Of a stretch of 64,000 nt of DNA, positions 35,897 through 44,122 are shown piece by piece. Position 1 is the first letter of the stretch, and the number at the start of each line of letters is the position of its first letter. Both the position numbers and the translations under genes were made by a program. Origin of the DNA: Fen-183 sp036504335 (GTDB lineage: Bacteria > Acidobacteriota > Thermoanaerobaculia > UBA5066); contig DASXVJ010000018.1 in assembly GCA_036504335.1 (NCBI GenBank), positions 124,001 to 188,000 of the forward strand, read 5' to 3'. The notes below the pieces were generated by a model. That model was not told where the DNA came from and searched no databases. It saw only the letters and a list, made by a program, of their open reading frames with translations.

Positions 35897-37456
35897 TTGA
35901 GCGACACGCGGAACCTCGTCCGGTCGACCTGGGGCATCACCGCGTGGACGGTGGTCTCCCGGCTGGCGGGCGTCGTACGGGACGCGACCATCGCCCGGTT
36001 CCTCGGCGCCTCGGCCCTGTCGGACGCGTTTTACACGGCGCTCCGGATCCCGAACACGATCCGCGCGGTCGTGGGGGAGGGCGGCCTCCCCGCCGCGTTC
36101 GTCCCGATGGCCCGGAAGGTCGAGCGGGAGCGCCCCGGCGAGGAGGGCGTCTACGCGGGCCGGATGCTCGTCCTTCTGTTCTGCGTGCTCGTCGGGATCG
36201 TGACGCTCGGCGTGGTCTTCGCGGGGCCGCTCGTCGGCCTGTTCGCGGGCGGCTTCAAGGCGACGTCGGGAAAGTTCGAGCTGACGGTTCTCCTGACGCG
36301 GTGGATGTTCCCGTACGTCCTCCTCGTCTCCATCGCGGCCCTTCTCGAGGCGTTCCTGAACTCCAAGGGCTTCTTCCAGCTCTCGGCGGCGACGCCTATC
36401 GCGTGGAACCTCGCGATCGTCGGGGCGGCGTGGGCCCTCGCGCCCGCCGGCGTGCCGGCGGTGGCGGCGCTGACGGGCGGCGTCCTCGTGGGGGGCGTCC
36501 TGCAGGTTGCGCTGCAGGGGCCGGCCGTCCGGCGCCTCGGCCTGAGGTTCTCGGGCTCGCCGCTCGGCGACCCCGAGGTCAAGCGCACGGCGCTCCAGAT
36601 CGCGCCGCGCCTCTACGGCTACGGCGTCGGGCAGCTGTCGCTCGTCGTCTCCACCCGGACGCTCGCGGCGATCGGCGACGCGTTCGTCACGTACAACTAC
36701 TGCGCCTTCCGTCTCGTCGACTTCGTCCTCGGCGGCTTCGTCGTCTCGCTCACGCGGACGGTCCTGCCGGCCCTCTCGGACCAGGCGTTCGAGAAGGACC
36801 GCTCGGCCTACAAGGCGACCGTCGCGTTCGCGCTGCGCCTGATTGGCTTCGTCACGCTGCCGTCGATGGTGGGCCTCATGCTCCTCGCCTCGCCGATCGT
36901 GGACCTCATCTTCCGGCGCGGCCGGTTCGCCGAAGGGGACGTCGCGAAGACGGCGCTCGCGGTCGTCTTTTTCGCGGTCGGGCTCTACGCGGCGGCGGGG
37001 GTGAAGATCGTGACGCAGGCGTTCTACGCGCTCCACGACACGAAGACGCCCGTGATCGTCGCGACGTTCGACCTCGCGGTCTTCTGGGCGCTCTGCGTGT
37101 GGCTCGCGAAGCCCATGCAGCACGCGGGGGTCGCGCTCGCGACGTCGGCGGGGTTCTGGATCAACTTTCTCGTTCTCCTCGCCCTGCTGTGGCGGCGGAT
37201 GGGGTCGCTGGGCGGGCGCGTCGTCGTCTTCGCGCTCCTCCGCCTCCTCCTCGCGAGCCTCGCGATGGGCGCGGTCGTCTGGCTCCTCGCGCAACGGGTG
37301 TTCCCGTACGACGCGGGATGGGTCTTCCTCGCGCGAGCGGGCTGGGTCGCGGGCGCAGCGGCCGTCGGAGCGGCGGCGTTCCTCGCCTTCGCGGCGCTGC
37401 TGCGCGCGCCGGAGCTGGGAGAAGCGCTGGGCGCGCTGCGGCGGCGGAAGGCCTAG
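35897..37456 (+). CDS. murJ: Lipid II flippase MurJ
   Basis: A 519-residue polytopic membrane protein of the MurJ/MVF family. The N-terminus has STWGITAWTVVSRLAGVVRDATIARFLG, then SDAFYTALRIPNTIRAVVGEGGL, with about 13-14 hydrophobic helices. It flips lipid-linked peptidoglycan precursor across the inner membrane. TTG 35897 is the likely start; no ATG or GTG is closer and the conserved N-terminus starts right there. TACAAT just upstream could serve as a -10. Confidence 0.9.
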   Translation: MSDTRNLVRSTWGITAWTVVSRLAGVVRDATIARFLGASALSDAFYTALRIPNTIRAVVGEGGLPAAFVPMARKVERERPGEEGVYAGRMLVLLFCVLVGIVTLGVVFAGPLVGLFAGGFKATSGKFELTVLLTRWMFPYVLLVSIAALLEAFLNSKGFFQLSAATPIAWNLAIVGAAWALAPAGVPAVAALTGGVLVGGVLQVALQGPAVRRLGLRFSGSPLGDPEVKRTALQIAPRLYGYGVGQLSLVVSTRTLAAIGDAFVTYNYCAFRLVDFVLGGFVVSLTRTVLPALSDQAFEKDRSAYKATVAFALRLIGFVTLPSMVGLMLLASPIVDLIFRRGRFAEGDVAKTALAVVFFAVGLYAAAGVKIVTQAFYALHDTKTPVIVATFDLAVFWALCVWLAKPMQHAGVALATSAGFWINFLVLLALLWRRMGSLGGRVVVFALLRLLLASLAMGAVVWLLAQRVFPYDAGWVFLARAGWVAGAAAVGAAAFLAFAALLRAPELGEALGALRRRKA

Positions 37457-37460
37457 AAAG

Positions 37461-37489
37461 GAAAACGCCCGCCGGAGGCCGGCGGGCGT
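37461..37489 (-). terminator. Intrinsic terminator after the HELAEAMTDP protein gene
   Basis: A perfect 10-bp GC stem (CGCCCGCCGG/CCGGCGGGCG) with a 3-nt loop lies 26 bp past the stop of the minus-strand gene. It is followed on the minus strand by TTTTCC. It also sits just after murJ and could limit read-through from both sides. Confidence 0.82.
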
Positions 37490-37514
37490 CGTGAATCAAG
37501 GAAGCGGAGAGGGC

Positions 37515-38471
37515 TCAGAGCCCGCCGAGGCATCCCCTCTGTCCGCTGCGGTTCGGGTAGCCCGTGCCGGCCGTGTACGCCGCATTCGACCACTCGCCCT
37601 GGACCTTCCATTGCGAGCCGTTGCTGAACGTGAGGAGAGGCGCGCCCCAGGTCCAGGCGCACTTGTCGCCGTTCTCCTGGCCCTGCGAGTCGTACCACGC
37701 GCCCGGGTTGGCGGGGTCCGTCATCGCCTCGGCCAGCTCGTGGCCCGTGACGTTGGCCAGAGCGGACAGACCCTGCGAGTGGAGGCCGGACGTGTCCTGC
37801 GGATCGCAGCCCGGGTCGCCGTCGAGATTCCAGAAGAATGCGAACTGAACGGGCACCCCGCCACAGGACCCGGCGCTGTGCCACGCGCAGTACCCGGCGC
37901 TGCCGCGCGGAAGGTCCGTATAGACCGCGTAGTAGCCGTTCCCGGACGTGTCCGGAGCCGTGATGACCTTGCAGACCTCCGCGAGGATCGCGGACGTGCT
38001 GCCGCCGCCGGAGGCGGCGGTCGTGTCGACGACGTGCCCTTGGTGGGTCGTCAGGGCGCCGACTCTGCCGTTCGAACCCGTGTACTCGGTCGAGGTCCTT
38101 GCGTAATTGCTGTTGTTGTAGCCGGAGTACCAGGTGTCGAGCCCGGTCATCTTGTCGCCGGAGTAGCCGGCCCAGCTCGTGCCCCAGAAGATGTTCTTCG
38201 TCACGGCCGTCGGCATGATCTTCCCGCCGTGGTACGTCATGTTCGCGCTGCGGCGCGCCAGCGGCTCGCGGAAGAGCGACCGCTCGTACTCGTCGCGCGT
38301 GAGGAAGATGTGAGACGGCGTTTCCTCGAACGCGATGACGTCCGCGCCCGGACCTGCGCCGACCTCCTGGACGTCCGGCGTCGCGTCGCGGTTCTCCTGG
38401 GCGAAGGCCGGCGCGGCCGCGAAGACGAACGTCGCTGCCAGGGTCAAGCCGAGGATGAGGCCCTTCTTCAT
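37515..38471 (-). CDS. Secreted protein with HELAEAMTDP metal-site motif (EXORDIUM/phosphate-induced-like)
   Basis: A 318-residue exported protein: signal peptide (LILGLTLAATFVFAAAPAFA), an N-terminal prodomain-like stretch, then a mature domain with YHGGKIMPTAVTKNIFWG and the HELAEAMTDP motif near residue 241, followed by GDKCAW. The layout resembles bacterial relatives of plant EXORDIUM/phosphate-induced proteins, which carry a possible zinc HExxE site. Whether it is a protease is not shown. Many cysteines (CxxxGSCG) suggest disulphides outside the cell. Its own terminator and a possible promoter (38568-38597) flank it. Confidence 0.75.
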   Translation of the reverse strand: MKKGLILGLTLAATFVFAAAPAFAQENRDATPDVQEVGAGPGADVIAFEETPSHIFLTRDEYERSLFREPLARRSANMTYHGGKIMPTAVTKNIFWGTSWAGYSGDKMTGLDTWYSGYNNSNYARTSTEYTGSNGRVGALTTHQGHVVDTTAASGGGSTSAILAEVCKVITAPDTSGNGYYAVYTDLPRGSAGYCAWHSAGSCGGVPVQFAFFWNLDGDPGCDPQDTSGLHSQGLSALANVTGHELAEAMTDPANPGAWYDSQGQENGDKCAWTWGAPLLTFSNGSQWKVQGEWSNAAYTAGTGYPNRSGQRGCLGGL

Positions 38472-38567
38472 CGAATCTCCTCCTGAACCGAAATCTCGCC
38501 GGAAATGTGCCGGACGGACGGGCAGCGAGTACCCCGCCCGAGGCCTTGGTTTCGTTGCCGAGACGGT

Positions 38568-38597
38568 ACGCTAACAGAGAGCAAGACTCGCTCTCAA
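38568..38597 (-). promoter_or_regulatory. Possible promoter with inverted repeat for the secreted HELAEAMTDP gene
   Basis: On the minus strand TTGAGA and TAGCGT are 18 bp apart, a fair -35 and a weak -10. Overlapping the -35 and spacer is an inverted repeat GAGAGC-N7-GCTCTC (38577-38595), as an operator would be. This is the only AT-richer patch in the 174 bp upstream of the gene. Confidence 0.35.
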
Positions 38598-38622
38598 TAG
38601 AAATTCCATGACGCGACGGGGC

Positions 38623-38637
38623 TGACGCGGCGCGTCA
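38623..38637 (-). other. Perfect 15-bp palindrome after the M50 protease gene
   Basis: TGACGCG-G-CGCGTCA on the minus strand, 8 bp past the stop of the M50 gene, with no T-run after it. It could weakly terminate transcription or bind a dimeric protein. Confidence 0.3.
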
Positions 38638-38645
38638 GGAGCGCG

Positions 38646-39539
38646 TCAGATCAGTTCGAGCGGGATCGGCGCGAAGCACACGACGAAGATCAGGAGCACC
38701 GCGGCCGCCACGAGCTTGCGGCGGAAGTCGAGCGGCTCGTCCTCGTCGATCACCGGAGGGTGACGCAGCCCCGTGAACAGCGTGAACGCGACCCAGATCC
38801 ACCAGCCGGGCCACTGGAGGCCCATGAACGCGAGGACGATGAGGAGCGGGATCGCGATCGTCCGCTGGTGCCGGCCGAAAACCGCGTAGAGCGCGTGCCC
38901 GCCGTCCAGCTGGCCGAGGGGCAGGAGGTTGAGAGCGGTGACGAGCAGGCCGAACCACGCCGCCATGAACATCGGGTGCTCGATCGTGTCGAAGCTCGTG
39001 AAGGTGGCACCCAGAAAGATCTTCTGAGAAAGGGTCACGAGCGTCGGATAGTGAAAGATCGTCGTCCCGTGCGACAGAACCGGGTCGAGGTTCGGTCTTG
39101 AGTGCGTGACACCCCACGCGAGAAAGGGCAGCGTGACGACGAAACCGGCGATGGGTCCCGCGACCCCGATGTCGAACAGCTTCTTCTTGTCGGGGACCTG
39201 CGCGCGAATGCGGATGAAGGCGCCCATCGTGCCGGGGAAGTCGATCAGTCCGGGGACTGCGAGCGGGATGAAGTAGGGCGGGGAGGCGTCGATCCCATAG
39301 CGGCGCGCCGTGAGGTAGTGGCCCAGCTCGTGCGACACGAGGATGCAAAGGAGCGGGAGGGAGAAGTCGAGACCGCCCAGGAGAAGCGCGAACCGCGCGT
39401 CCCAGACGTTCGACATTCGAAGAATCTCCGGACGAAAGCCGACGGTGAGGTAGACGCCCGCCCACTCGGTCGTCAGAAGCGTCATGAAGAGAAGCAGGCC
39501 GTGCAGCCACCAGCGCTCGCGGCGGGAATTCCCCTCCAC
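38646..39539 (-). CDS. Site-2 protease family (M50) membrane metalloprotease
   Basis: A 297-residue polytopic membrane zinc protease. The catalytic HELGH is in LVSHELGHYLTARRYG near residue 70, and the third zinc ligand is in NLLPLGQLDGGH near residue 202, spaced by hydrophobic helices as in S2P/RseP relatives without a PDZ domain. It cuts proteins within the membrane, often for sigma-factor release; the substrate is unknown. The start is a GTG just past the HU gene's stop (TGACGTG), so the two are coupled. Confidence 0.88.
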   Translation of the reverse strand: MEGNSRRERWWLHGLLLFMTLLTTEWAGVYLTVGFRPEILRMSNVWDARFALLLGGLDFSLPLLCILVSHELGHYLTARRYGIDASPPYFIPLAVPGLIDFPGTMGAFIRIRAQVPDKKKLFDIGVAGPIAGFVVTLPFLAWGVTHSRPNLDPVLSHGTTIFHYPTLVTLSQKIFLGATFTSFDTIEHPMFMAAWFGLLVTALNLLPLGQLDGGHALYAVFGRHQRTIAIPLLIVLAFMGLQWPGWWIWVAFTLFTGLRHPPVIDEDEPLDFRRKLVAAAVLLIFVVCFAPIPLELI

Positions 39540-39540
39540 G

Positions 39541-39879
39541 TCAGGTGCGGGTGGCGGGGGCGGCGGGAGCGTCGTGGGCGGGCTCCTTCGAATCCGGCTC
39601 GAGCGTGCCGGTCATGTCGCGGAGCTCCTTGCCGGGCTTGAAGCGGATCGTGAACCCGGGAGGGATCTGGACTTCCTCGGTCGGGCGCTTCGGATTCCGG
39701 CCGATGCCGCGCTTGCGGGGCTTGACGAGGAACACGCCGAAGCCGCGCAGCTCGATGCGCTCGCCGCGCGCGAGGGCCTGGCGCATGACGTCGATGACCG
39801 TCTCGACGGCCTGCGTGGCTTTCTGCCGCGGCACGTCGGCCGCTGCGGCGACGCCGTTGATGATGTCGTTCTTGATCAC
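39541..39879 (-). CDS. HU-family DNA-binding protein
   Basis: A 112-residue HU/IHF protein with the usual N-terminal helices (MIKNDIINGVAAAADVPR), the beta-arm RNPKRPTEEVQIPPGF and RFKPGKELRD, plus an extra acidic/Pro/Ala tail of about 20 residues (PDSKEPAHDAPAAPATRT). It bends and compacts DNA and would be a candidate partner for the AT-rich repeats here, but nothing in the sequence shows that. Confidence 0.92.
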   Translation of the reverse strand: MIKNDIINGVAAAADVPRQKATQAVETVIDVMRQALARGERIELRGFGVFLVKPRKRGIGRNPKRPTEEVQIPPGFTIRFKPGKELRDMTGTLEPDSKEPAHDAPAAPATRT

Positions 39880-39939
39880 GTGTTCGCGGAGTTTACCCGG
39901 TCGGGCCCATGTCGTTCAAATCGAGCCCGTTAGCCCGCG

Positions 39940-41193
39940 TCAGAGGCGGGTGAGGCGGCTCCTGAGCAGGACGATCTCGAGCCCGGTGGCCGCCATGGCC
40001 GCGAGGCGCTTGAGTGCGGGGATCGAGGGCGGCCTCGCCCCTTCTTCGGCCTCGCCGTAGAGGTAGACGACGGTCTTTCCCTTCAGGTTCACGGGCACGA
40101 CGGCGACGAGGCCGAGGCCGTTGGAGGCGAGCGCCTGGAGCGTCGAGGCCGTTCCCGGAAGGTCCGGCTGCGGGCCGACGTAAAACCCCTCCGTGTTGCG
40201 CAGGGTCGCGAAGACCGACGGCTCGGTGTCGGGGAGGCGGAAACGGCTGAATCCGTCGGTCGGCGCGGGCCGGGCCGCCCAGCCCGTGACAGCGTCGGGA
40301 TGGGCGATGAAGAGCGCGGCGCGCTTCACGTGCCGGAGCGCGTCGTCGAGGACCGCTTCGGCGACGTCGTCCCGGTGGCGCGCGCCCGCGAGGCGCGCCA
40401 GGAGCTTCTCCTCTGCGGCGGCCTCCGGGCTGGGCTCGGGCCGCTCCGGGAAATTCATCGACTCGGGCTGGGGGTCGAGCACCTCGAGCGGGTCCTCGAA
40501 GATCTCGGGCTCGGCGCGCCTGCGGACCGCCTGGGCCTTCGCGGCGAGCGCCGCGCCCTCGGCCTGCCACGGGTCGCCCTCGTCCATGCGCCGGATGCGC
40601 TGCGGATAGGGCGTGAGCGTGTCGGGCGGCGGAGGGGGCGGAACGACGCGCAGCTCGGGCTTGCTGCGCGTGCGGCCGATCTTCGGCTGCGTCGGCTCGT
40701 CCGCGTCGTCCTTCGGGGTGGACGCGACCTCGCGCAGAAACGCGGCGGCCGTCAGGTAACGCGGCTCGACGTCGGCTGCATAGAAGCGGTAGAGGAGCGC
40801 GTAGATCCGGACCTCGAGCGCCGCGTGCGGGGCGATGCGGAAACCCGTCAGGGCCGCGAGCTCGTCGAGGGCGGGGAGGTCTCCGGGGTCGCGCATCGCG
40901 ACCGAGAGGACGCGGCCCTCCTTGCGAAACGGCACGGAGTGCAGCCGCTGGGCCACGCGGGCGGGGACGAGCCGCAGGACGTCCGAGCGGATCGACTGGA
41001 GAAACTCGGGCGTGGCCGGAGGCACGCGGCTCTGCACGGCGAGGCCGTGGGCGATCACGTCTTCCGAGGCGTCTCCTTCGAGGAGGGCGGTGCCGAACCG
41101 GCCGCGCAGGCGGCTCTGCCGAAGGACGGCTCGGTGCCGTTGCTCTTCGGTGATGAGCTTGCTTTCGAAGAGGAGATCGCCCAATCGCGGCAT
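39940..41193 (-). CDS. GspE/MshEN N-domain protein without an ATPase domain
   Basis: A 417-residue protein. Residues 1-150 match the N-terminal domain of type II secretion/type IV pilus ATPases (GDLLFESKLITEEQRHRAVLRQ, then RLVPARVAQRLHSVPF). The assembly-ATPase domain is absent. A polyproline linker (VVPPPPPPDTL) follows near residue 190, and a globular C-terminal domain from about residue 280 resembles a GAF-like fold (LNTEGF-type VATLRNTEGFYVG). It may be a c-di-GMP binding regulator, as MshEN domains can bind c-di-GMP. Function unproven. Confidence 0.75.
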   Translation of the reverse strand: MPRLGDLLFESKLITEEQRHRAVLRQSRLRGRFGTALLEGDASEDVIAHGLAVQSRVPPATPEFLQSIRSDVLRLVPARVAQRLHSVPFRKEGRVLSVAMRDPGDLPALDELAALTGFRIAPHAALEVRIYALLYRFYAADVEPRYLTAAAFLREVASTPKDDADEPTQPKIGRTRSKPELRVVPPPPPPDTLTPYPQRIRRMDEGDPWQAEGAALAAKAQAVRRRAEPEIFEDPLEVLDPQPESMNFPERPEPSPEAAAEEKLLARLAGARHRDDVAEAVLDDALRHVKRAALFIAHPDAVTGWAARPAPTDGFSRFRLPDTEPSVFATLRNTEGFYVGPQPDLPGTASTLQALASNGLGLVAVVPVNLKGKTVVYLYGEAEEGARPPSIPALKRLAAMAATGLEIVLLRSRLTRL

Positions 41194-41245
41194 GTCGAGA
41201 CTTTCCCGGCAAGTCTACACGTGGCGCACGGGTAGAATCGCCGCC

Positions 41246-41656
41246 ATGAGCGACCGTCCGATCCGCGTCCTCGTCGCCAAGCCGGGCCTCGACGGTCACG
41301 ACCGCGGCGCCAAGGTCGTCGCCCGCGCGCTGCGCGACGCCGGCATGGAAGTCATCTACTCGGGCCTGCGCCAGACGCCGCAGCAGATCGCCGCGGCCGC
41401 CGTCCAGGAGGACGTCGACGTCGTCGGCCTTTCGATCCTCTCCGGCGCCCACAACGTCCTCGTCCCCGAAGTCCTCCTGGCGCTGAAGGAACGCGGCGGC
41501 GAGGGCATCGCCGTCGTCGTCGGCGGGATCATCCCGGACAAGGACATCGCTCCGCTGAAAGCCAGGGGAGTTCGCGACGTCTTCCTGCCGGGCACGAGCA
41601 CGGCCTCCACGGTCGACGCGATCCGCCGCCTCGCGGGCGAACGGGCCGGCTCCTGA
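41246..41656 (+). CDS. Methylmalonyl-CoA mutase-type cobalamin-binding subunit
   Basis: A 136-residue stand-alone B12-binding domain. The cobalamin-histidine motif is LDGHDRGAKVVA near residue 16, with GLSILSGAH and VVVGGIIP forming the rest of the site. It is the small subunit of a split mutase, pairing with a catalytic subunit that is not in this window. It heads the branched-chain acyl-CoA operon, 7 bp before mccB, consistent with propionyl/methylmalonyl-CoA use. Confidence 0.9.
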   Translation: MSDRPIRVLVAKPGLDGHDRGAKVVARALRDAGMEVIYSGLRQTPQQIAAAAVQEDVDVVGLSILSGAHNVLVPEVLLALKERGGEGIAVVVGGIIPDKDIAPLKARGVRDVFLPGTSTASTVDAIRRLAGERAGS

Positions 41657-41663
41657 TCCGTCC

Positions 41664-43277
41664 GTGAGCGAGACCCTCGCCTCGAAGCTCTCGCCGTCGT
41701 CCGGCGAGTTCCAGGAGAACGCCGCCCACCACCGGGCGCTCGCGGAGCGCCTGAGGGACGCGCTCGCCAGGGCGCGCGAGGGGGGCGGCGAAAAGGAGCG
41801 GCAGCGCCACGTGTCGCGCGGCAAGCTCCCCGTGCGCGAGCGGATCGAACGCCTGCTCGACCCCGACACGGCTTTTCTCGAGGTTGCGCCCCTCGCGGGC
41901 CACGGCCTCTACGACGGCGCGGCGCCGGGCGCGGGCCTCGTGACGGGCGTCGGCAAGGTCGAGGGGCGGGCCGTGATGATCGTCGCGAACGACGCGACCG
42001 TGAAGGGCGGGACGTACTACCCGGTCACGGTCAAGAAGCACCTCCGCGCGCAGGAGATCGCGCTCGAGAACCGGCTCCCGGCGATCTACCTCGTGGACTC
42101 GGGCGGCGCGTTCCTCCCGCTGCAGGCCGAGGTGTTCCCGGACCGCGACCACTTCGGCCGCATCTTCTACAACCAGGCGCGCATGAGCGCCGCGGGCCTC
42201 CCGCAGATCGCAGCGGTCCTCGGCTCGTGCACCGCCGGCGGCGCGTACGTCCCGGCGATGTCGGACGAGACCGTCATCGTGAAGAACCAGGGGACGATCT
42301 TTCTCGCGGGGCCGCCGCTCGTGAAGGCCGCGACCGGCGAGGACGTGACCGCCGAGGAGCTGGGGGGCGGCGACGTTCATACGCGCCTCTCGGGCGTCGC
42401 CGACCACCTCGCGGACGACGACGCGGACGCGCTCGAGAAGGTGCGCGGGATCGTCGCGCACCTCGCCGTGCCGCCTCAGCCGCCTCCGGGCCGCGTCGCG
42501 CCCGAGGAGCCGCTCTATCCGGCCGAGGAGCTCTACGGGGTCGTGCCGAAGGAAGTCCGCCGCCCGTACGACGTGCGCGAGGTTCTCGCGCGCGTCCTCG
42601 ACGGCTCGCGCTTCCACGAGTTCAAGCCGCGCTACGGCGCGACGCTCGTGGCGGGTTTCGGGCACGTCGCGGGCTACCCGGTCGCGATCCTCGCGAACAA
42701 CGGCGTCCTCTTCTCGGAGTCCGCCCTCAAGGCGACGCACCTGATCGAGATGGCCTGCCAGCGCGGGGTGCCGCTCGTCTTCCTCCAGAACATCACGGGC
42801 TTCATGGTCGGGCGGGCCTACGAGCACGGCGGGATCGCCAAGGACGGCGCCAAGATGGTCCACGCCGTCGCGAACGCGTCCGTTCCCAAGATCACGCTCG
42901 TGATCGGCGGCTCCTTCGGCGCCGGAAACTACGGGATGTGCGGGCGGGCCTACCAGCCCCGGTTCCTGTTCACGTGGCCGAACGCGCGGATCTCCGTGAT
43001 GGGCGGCGAGCAGGCCGCCGACGTCCTCGCGACCGTGAAGGACGAGCAGCGCGCGCGCGAAGGAGCGCCGCGCATGACCGACGCCGAGCGCGCGGAGTTC
43101 CGCCGCCCGACGCTCGAGAAATACGAGGCCGAGGGAAACCCGTACTACGCGACCGCGCGCTTGTGGGACGACGGGATCCTCGACCCGCTCGACACGCGCC
43201 GCACGCTCGCGCTCGCGCTCGCGACGGCTTCGCGCGCGCCGGGAGGGGAGACGCGCTTCGGCGTCTTCCGGATGTAG
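41664..43277 (+). CDS. mccB: Methylcrotonyl-CoA carboxylase carboxyltransferase (beta) subunit
   Basis: A 537-residue carboxyltransferase of the MccB type: KLPVRERIERLLDPDTAFLE near the start, VDSGGAFLPLQAEVFPD, GSCTAGGAYVPAMSDE, and GGSFGAGNYGMCGRAY with FTWPNARISVMGGEQAA near the end. The length and WPNARISVMGGEQAA favour methylcrotonyl- over propionyl-CoA carboxylase. It carboxylates the leucine-derived 3-methylcrotonyl-CoA using biotin carried by the protein at 46388. The start is GTG 41664. Confidence 0.9.
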   Translation: MSETLASKLSPSSGEFQENAAHHRALAERLRDALARAREGGGEKERQRHVSRGKLPVRERIERLLDPDTAFLEVAPLAGHGLYDGAAPGAGLVTGVGKVEGRAVMIVANDATVKGGTYYPVTVKKHLRAQEIALENRLPAIYLVDSGGAFLPLQAEVFPDRDHFGRIFYNQARMSAAGLPQIAAVLGSCTAGGAYVPAMSDETVIVKNQGTIFLAGPPLVKAATGEDVTAEELGGGDVHTRLSGVADHLADDDADALEKVRGIVAHLAVPPQPPPGRVAPEEPLYPAEELYGVVPKEVRRPYDVREVLARVLDGSRFHEFKPRYGATLVAGFGHVAGYPVAILANNGVLFSESALKATHLIEMACQRGVPLVFLQNITGFMVGRAYEHGGIAKDGAKMVHAVANASVPKITLVIGGSFGAGNYGMCGRAYQPRFLFTWPNARISVMGGEQAADVLATVKDEQRAREGAPRMTDAERAEFRRPTLEKYEAEGNPYYATARLWDDGILDPLDTRRTLALALATASRAPGGETRFGVFRM

Positions 43278-43279
43278 AC

Positions 43280-44122
43280 ATGAAGAGACGTTTCGCCTTC
43301 GCCGCCGCCGCTCTGTTCTGCGCCGCCTCCGCCCACGCGCAGACGCGCCTGACGTGCGGGTCGATCGACGCTCTCGAGGTGACGTCGCTGACGCGGACGC
43401 GTGTGACCGCATTTCTTCGAGCCGTCCTCCCGGATTCGCCGCCGGGATCCAAGATTTCTTTTGAAGGGAAGATCGAGCTCGCGAACACGGTGCTCCCGGT
43501 GGGGCCGAAGGTGACGGCCCTCGTCCAGCACGCGGAGGGACGCCACGAGGTGGTTTTGCTCACGGAGATGGAGCTCGCGAACGTGCCCGCGGAGTTGCTC
43601 GGACGGCTCCAGGCCGCGGCGCTGGATTTCATGTTCGAAGGAAATCTCCGGTCTTCCTCTACTTCCCCTCCCATGCCCGTCTGCGCCGTCGGCGTCCTCA
43701 GAGTCGGAACGGGCCAGATCCGCGCGAGCGGCCCCGTCGGGCGGGACTACGCCCGCTTCGGCGGCGCGCGACTGGCCGGGCTCTCGCTCACCGAGACGCA
43801 GGGTGAGGCGTCCGTGCTGATCTACAACCCTCTCTCCTTCCCGTTGGACGTCAAGGACCTCGTATACGAGATCCGCTCCGGCGACCGCAGGGTCGCTTCC
43901 GGCGAGCGGCACGGCGTGCGGCTCCACCCGGGCCGCGAGAACACGATCGACCTGCCTGTCGCCGCCGGCAACGCGGACCTCGCGGCCGCGCTCGCGGGCG
44001 CCGTGGCGTCGGGCGGGCGCGTGGAGGGACGGCTCGTCGCGAAGATCTCCGTGAAAGTCGGAAAGGACCAGGCCATGACTGTTCCGCTCGATCTCCCCGG
44101 CACGATCCAGGTGGGCAAATGA
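43280..44122 (+). CDS. Secreted LEA14/WHy-domain-like protein
   Basis: A 280-residue protein with a signal peptide (RRFAFAAAALFCAASAHA) and a C-terminal beta domain of the LEA type 2 kind (ASVLIYNPLSFPLDVKDLVYEI, RVASGERHG). It sits inside the leucine operon between mccB and the hydratase gene, with which it overlaps by ATGA, though an exported protein has no obvious metabolic role there. Cluster E lies within it and encodes KISFEG and MFEGNL. Confidence 0.65.
   Translation: MKRRFAFAAAALFCAASAHAQTRLTCGSIDALEVTSLTRTRVTAFLRAVLPDSPPGSKISFEGKIELANTVLPVGPKVTALVQHAEGRHEVVLLTEMELANVPAELLGRLQAAALDFMFEGNLRSSSTSPPMPVCAVGVLRVGTGQIRASGPVGRDYARFGGARLAGLSLTETQGEASVLIYNPLSFPLDVKDLVYEIRSGDRRVASGERHGVRLHPGRENTIDLPVAAGNADLAAALAGAVASGGRVEGRLVAKISVKVGKDQAMTVPLDLPGTIQVGK
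43450..43649. repeat. AT-rich inverted-repeat element, cluster E
   Basis: Left arm 43450-43469 (CAAGATTTCTTTTGAAGGGA) and right arm 43634-43649 (TTCGAAGGAAATCTCC) face each other 164 bp apart inside the LEA-like gene. Both are in frame with the protein. A pyrimidine-rich run (TCTTCCTCTACTTCCCCTCC) follows the right arm. Confidence 0.6.
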
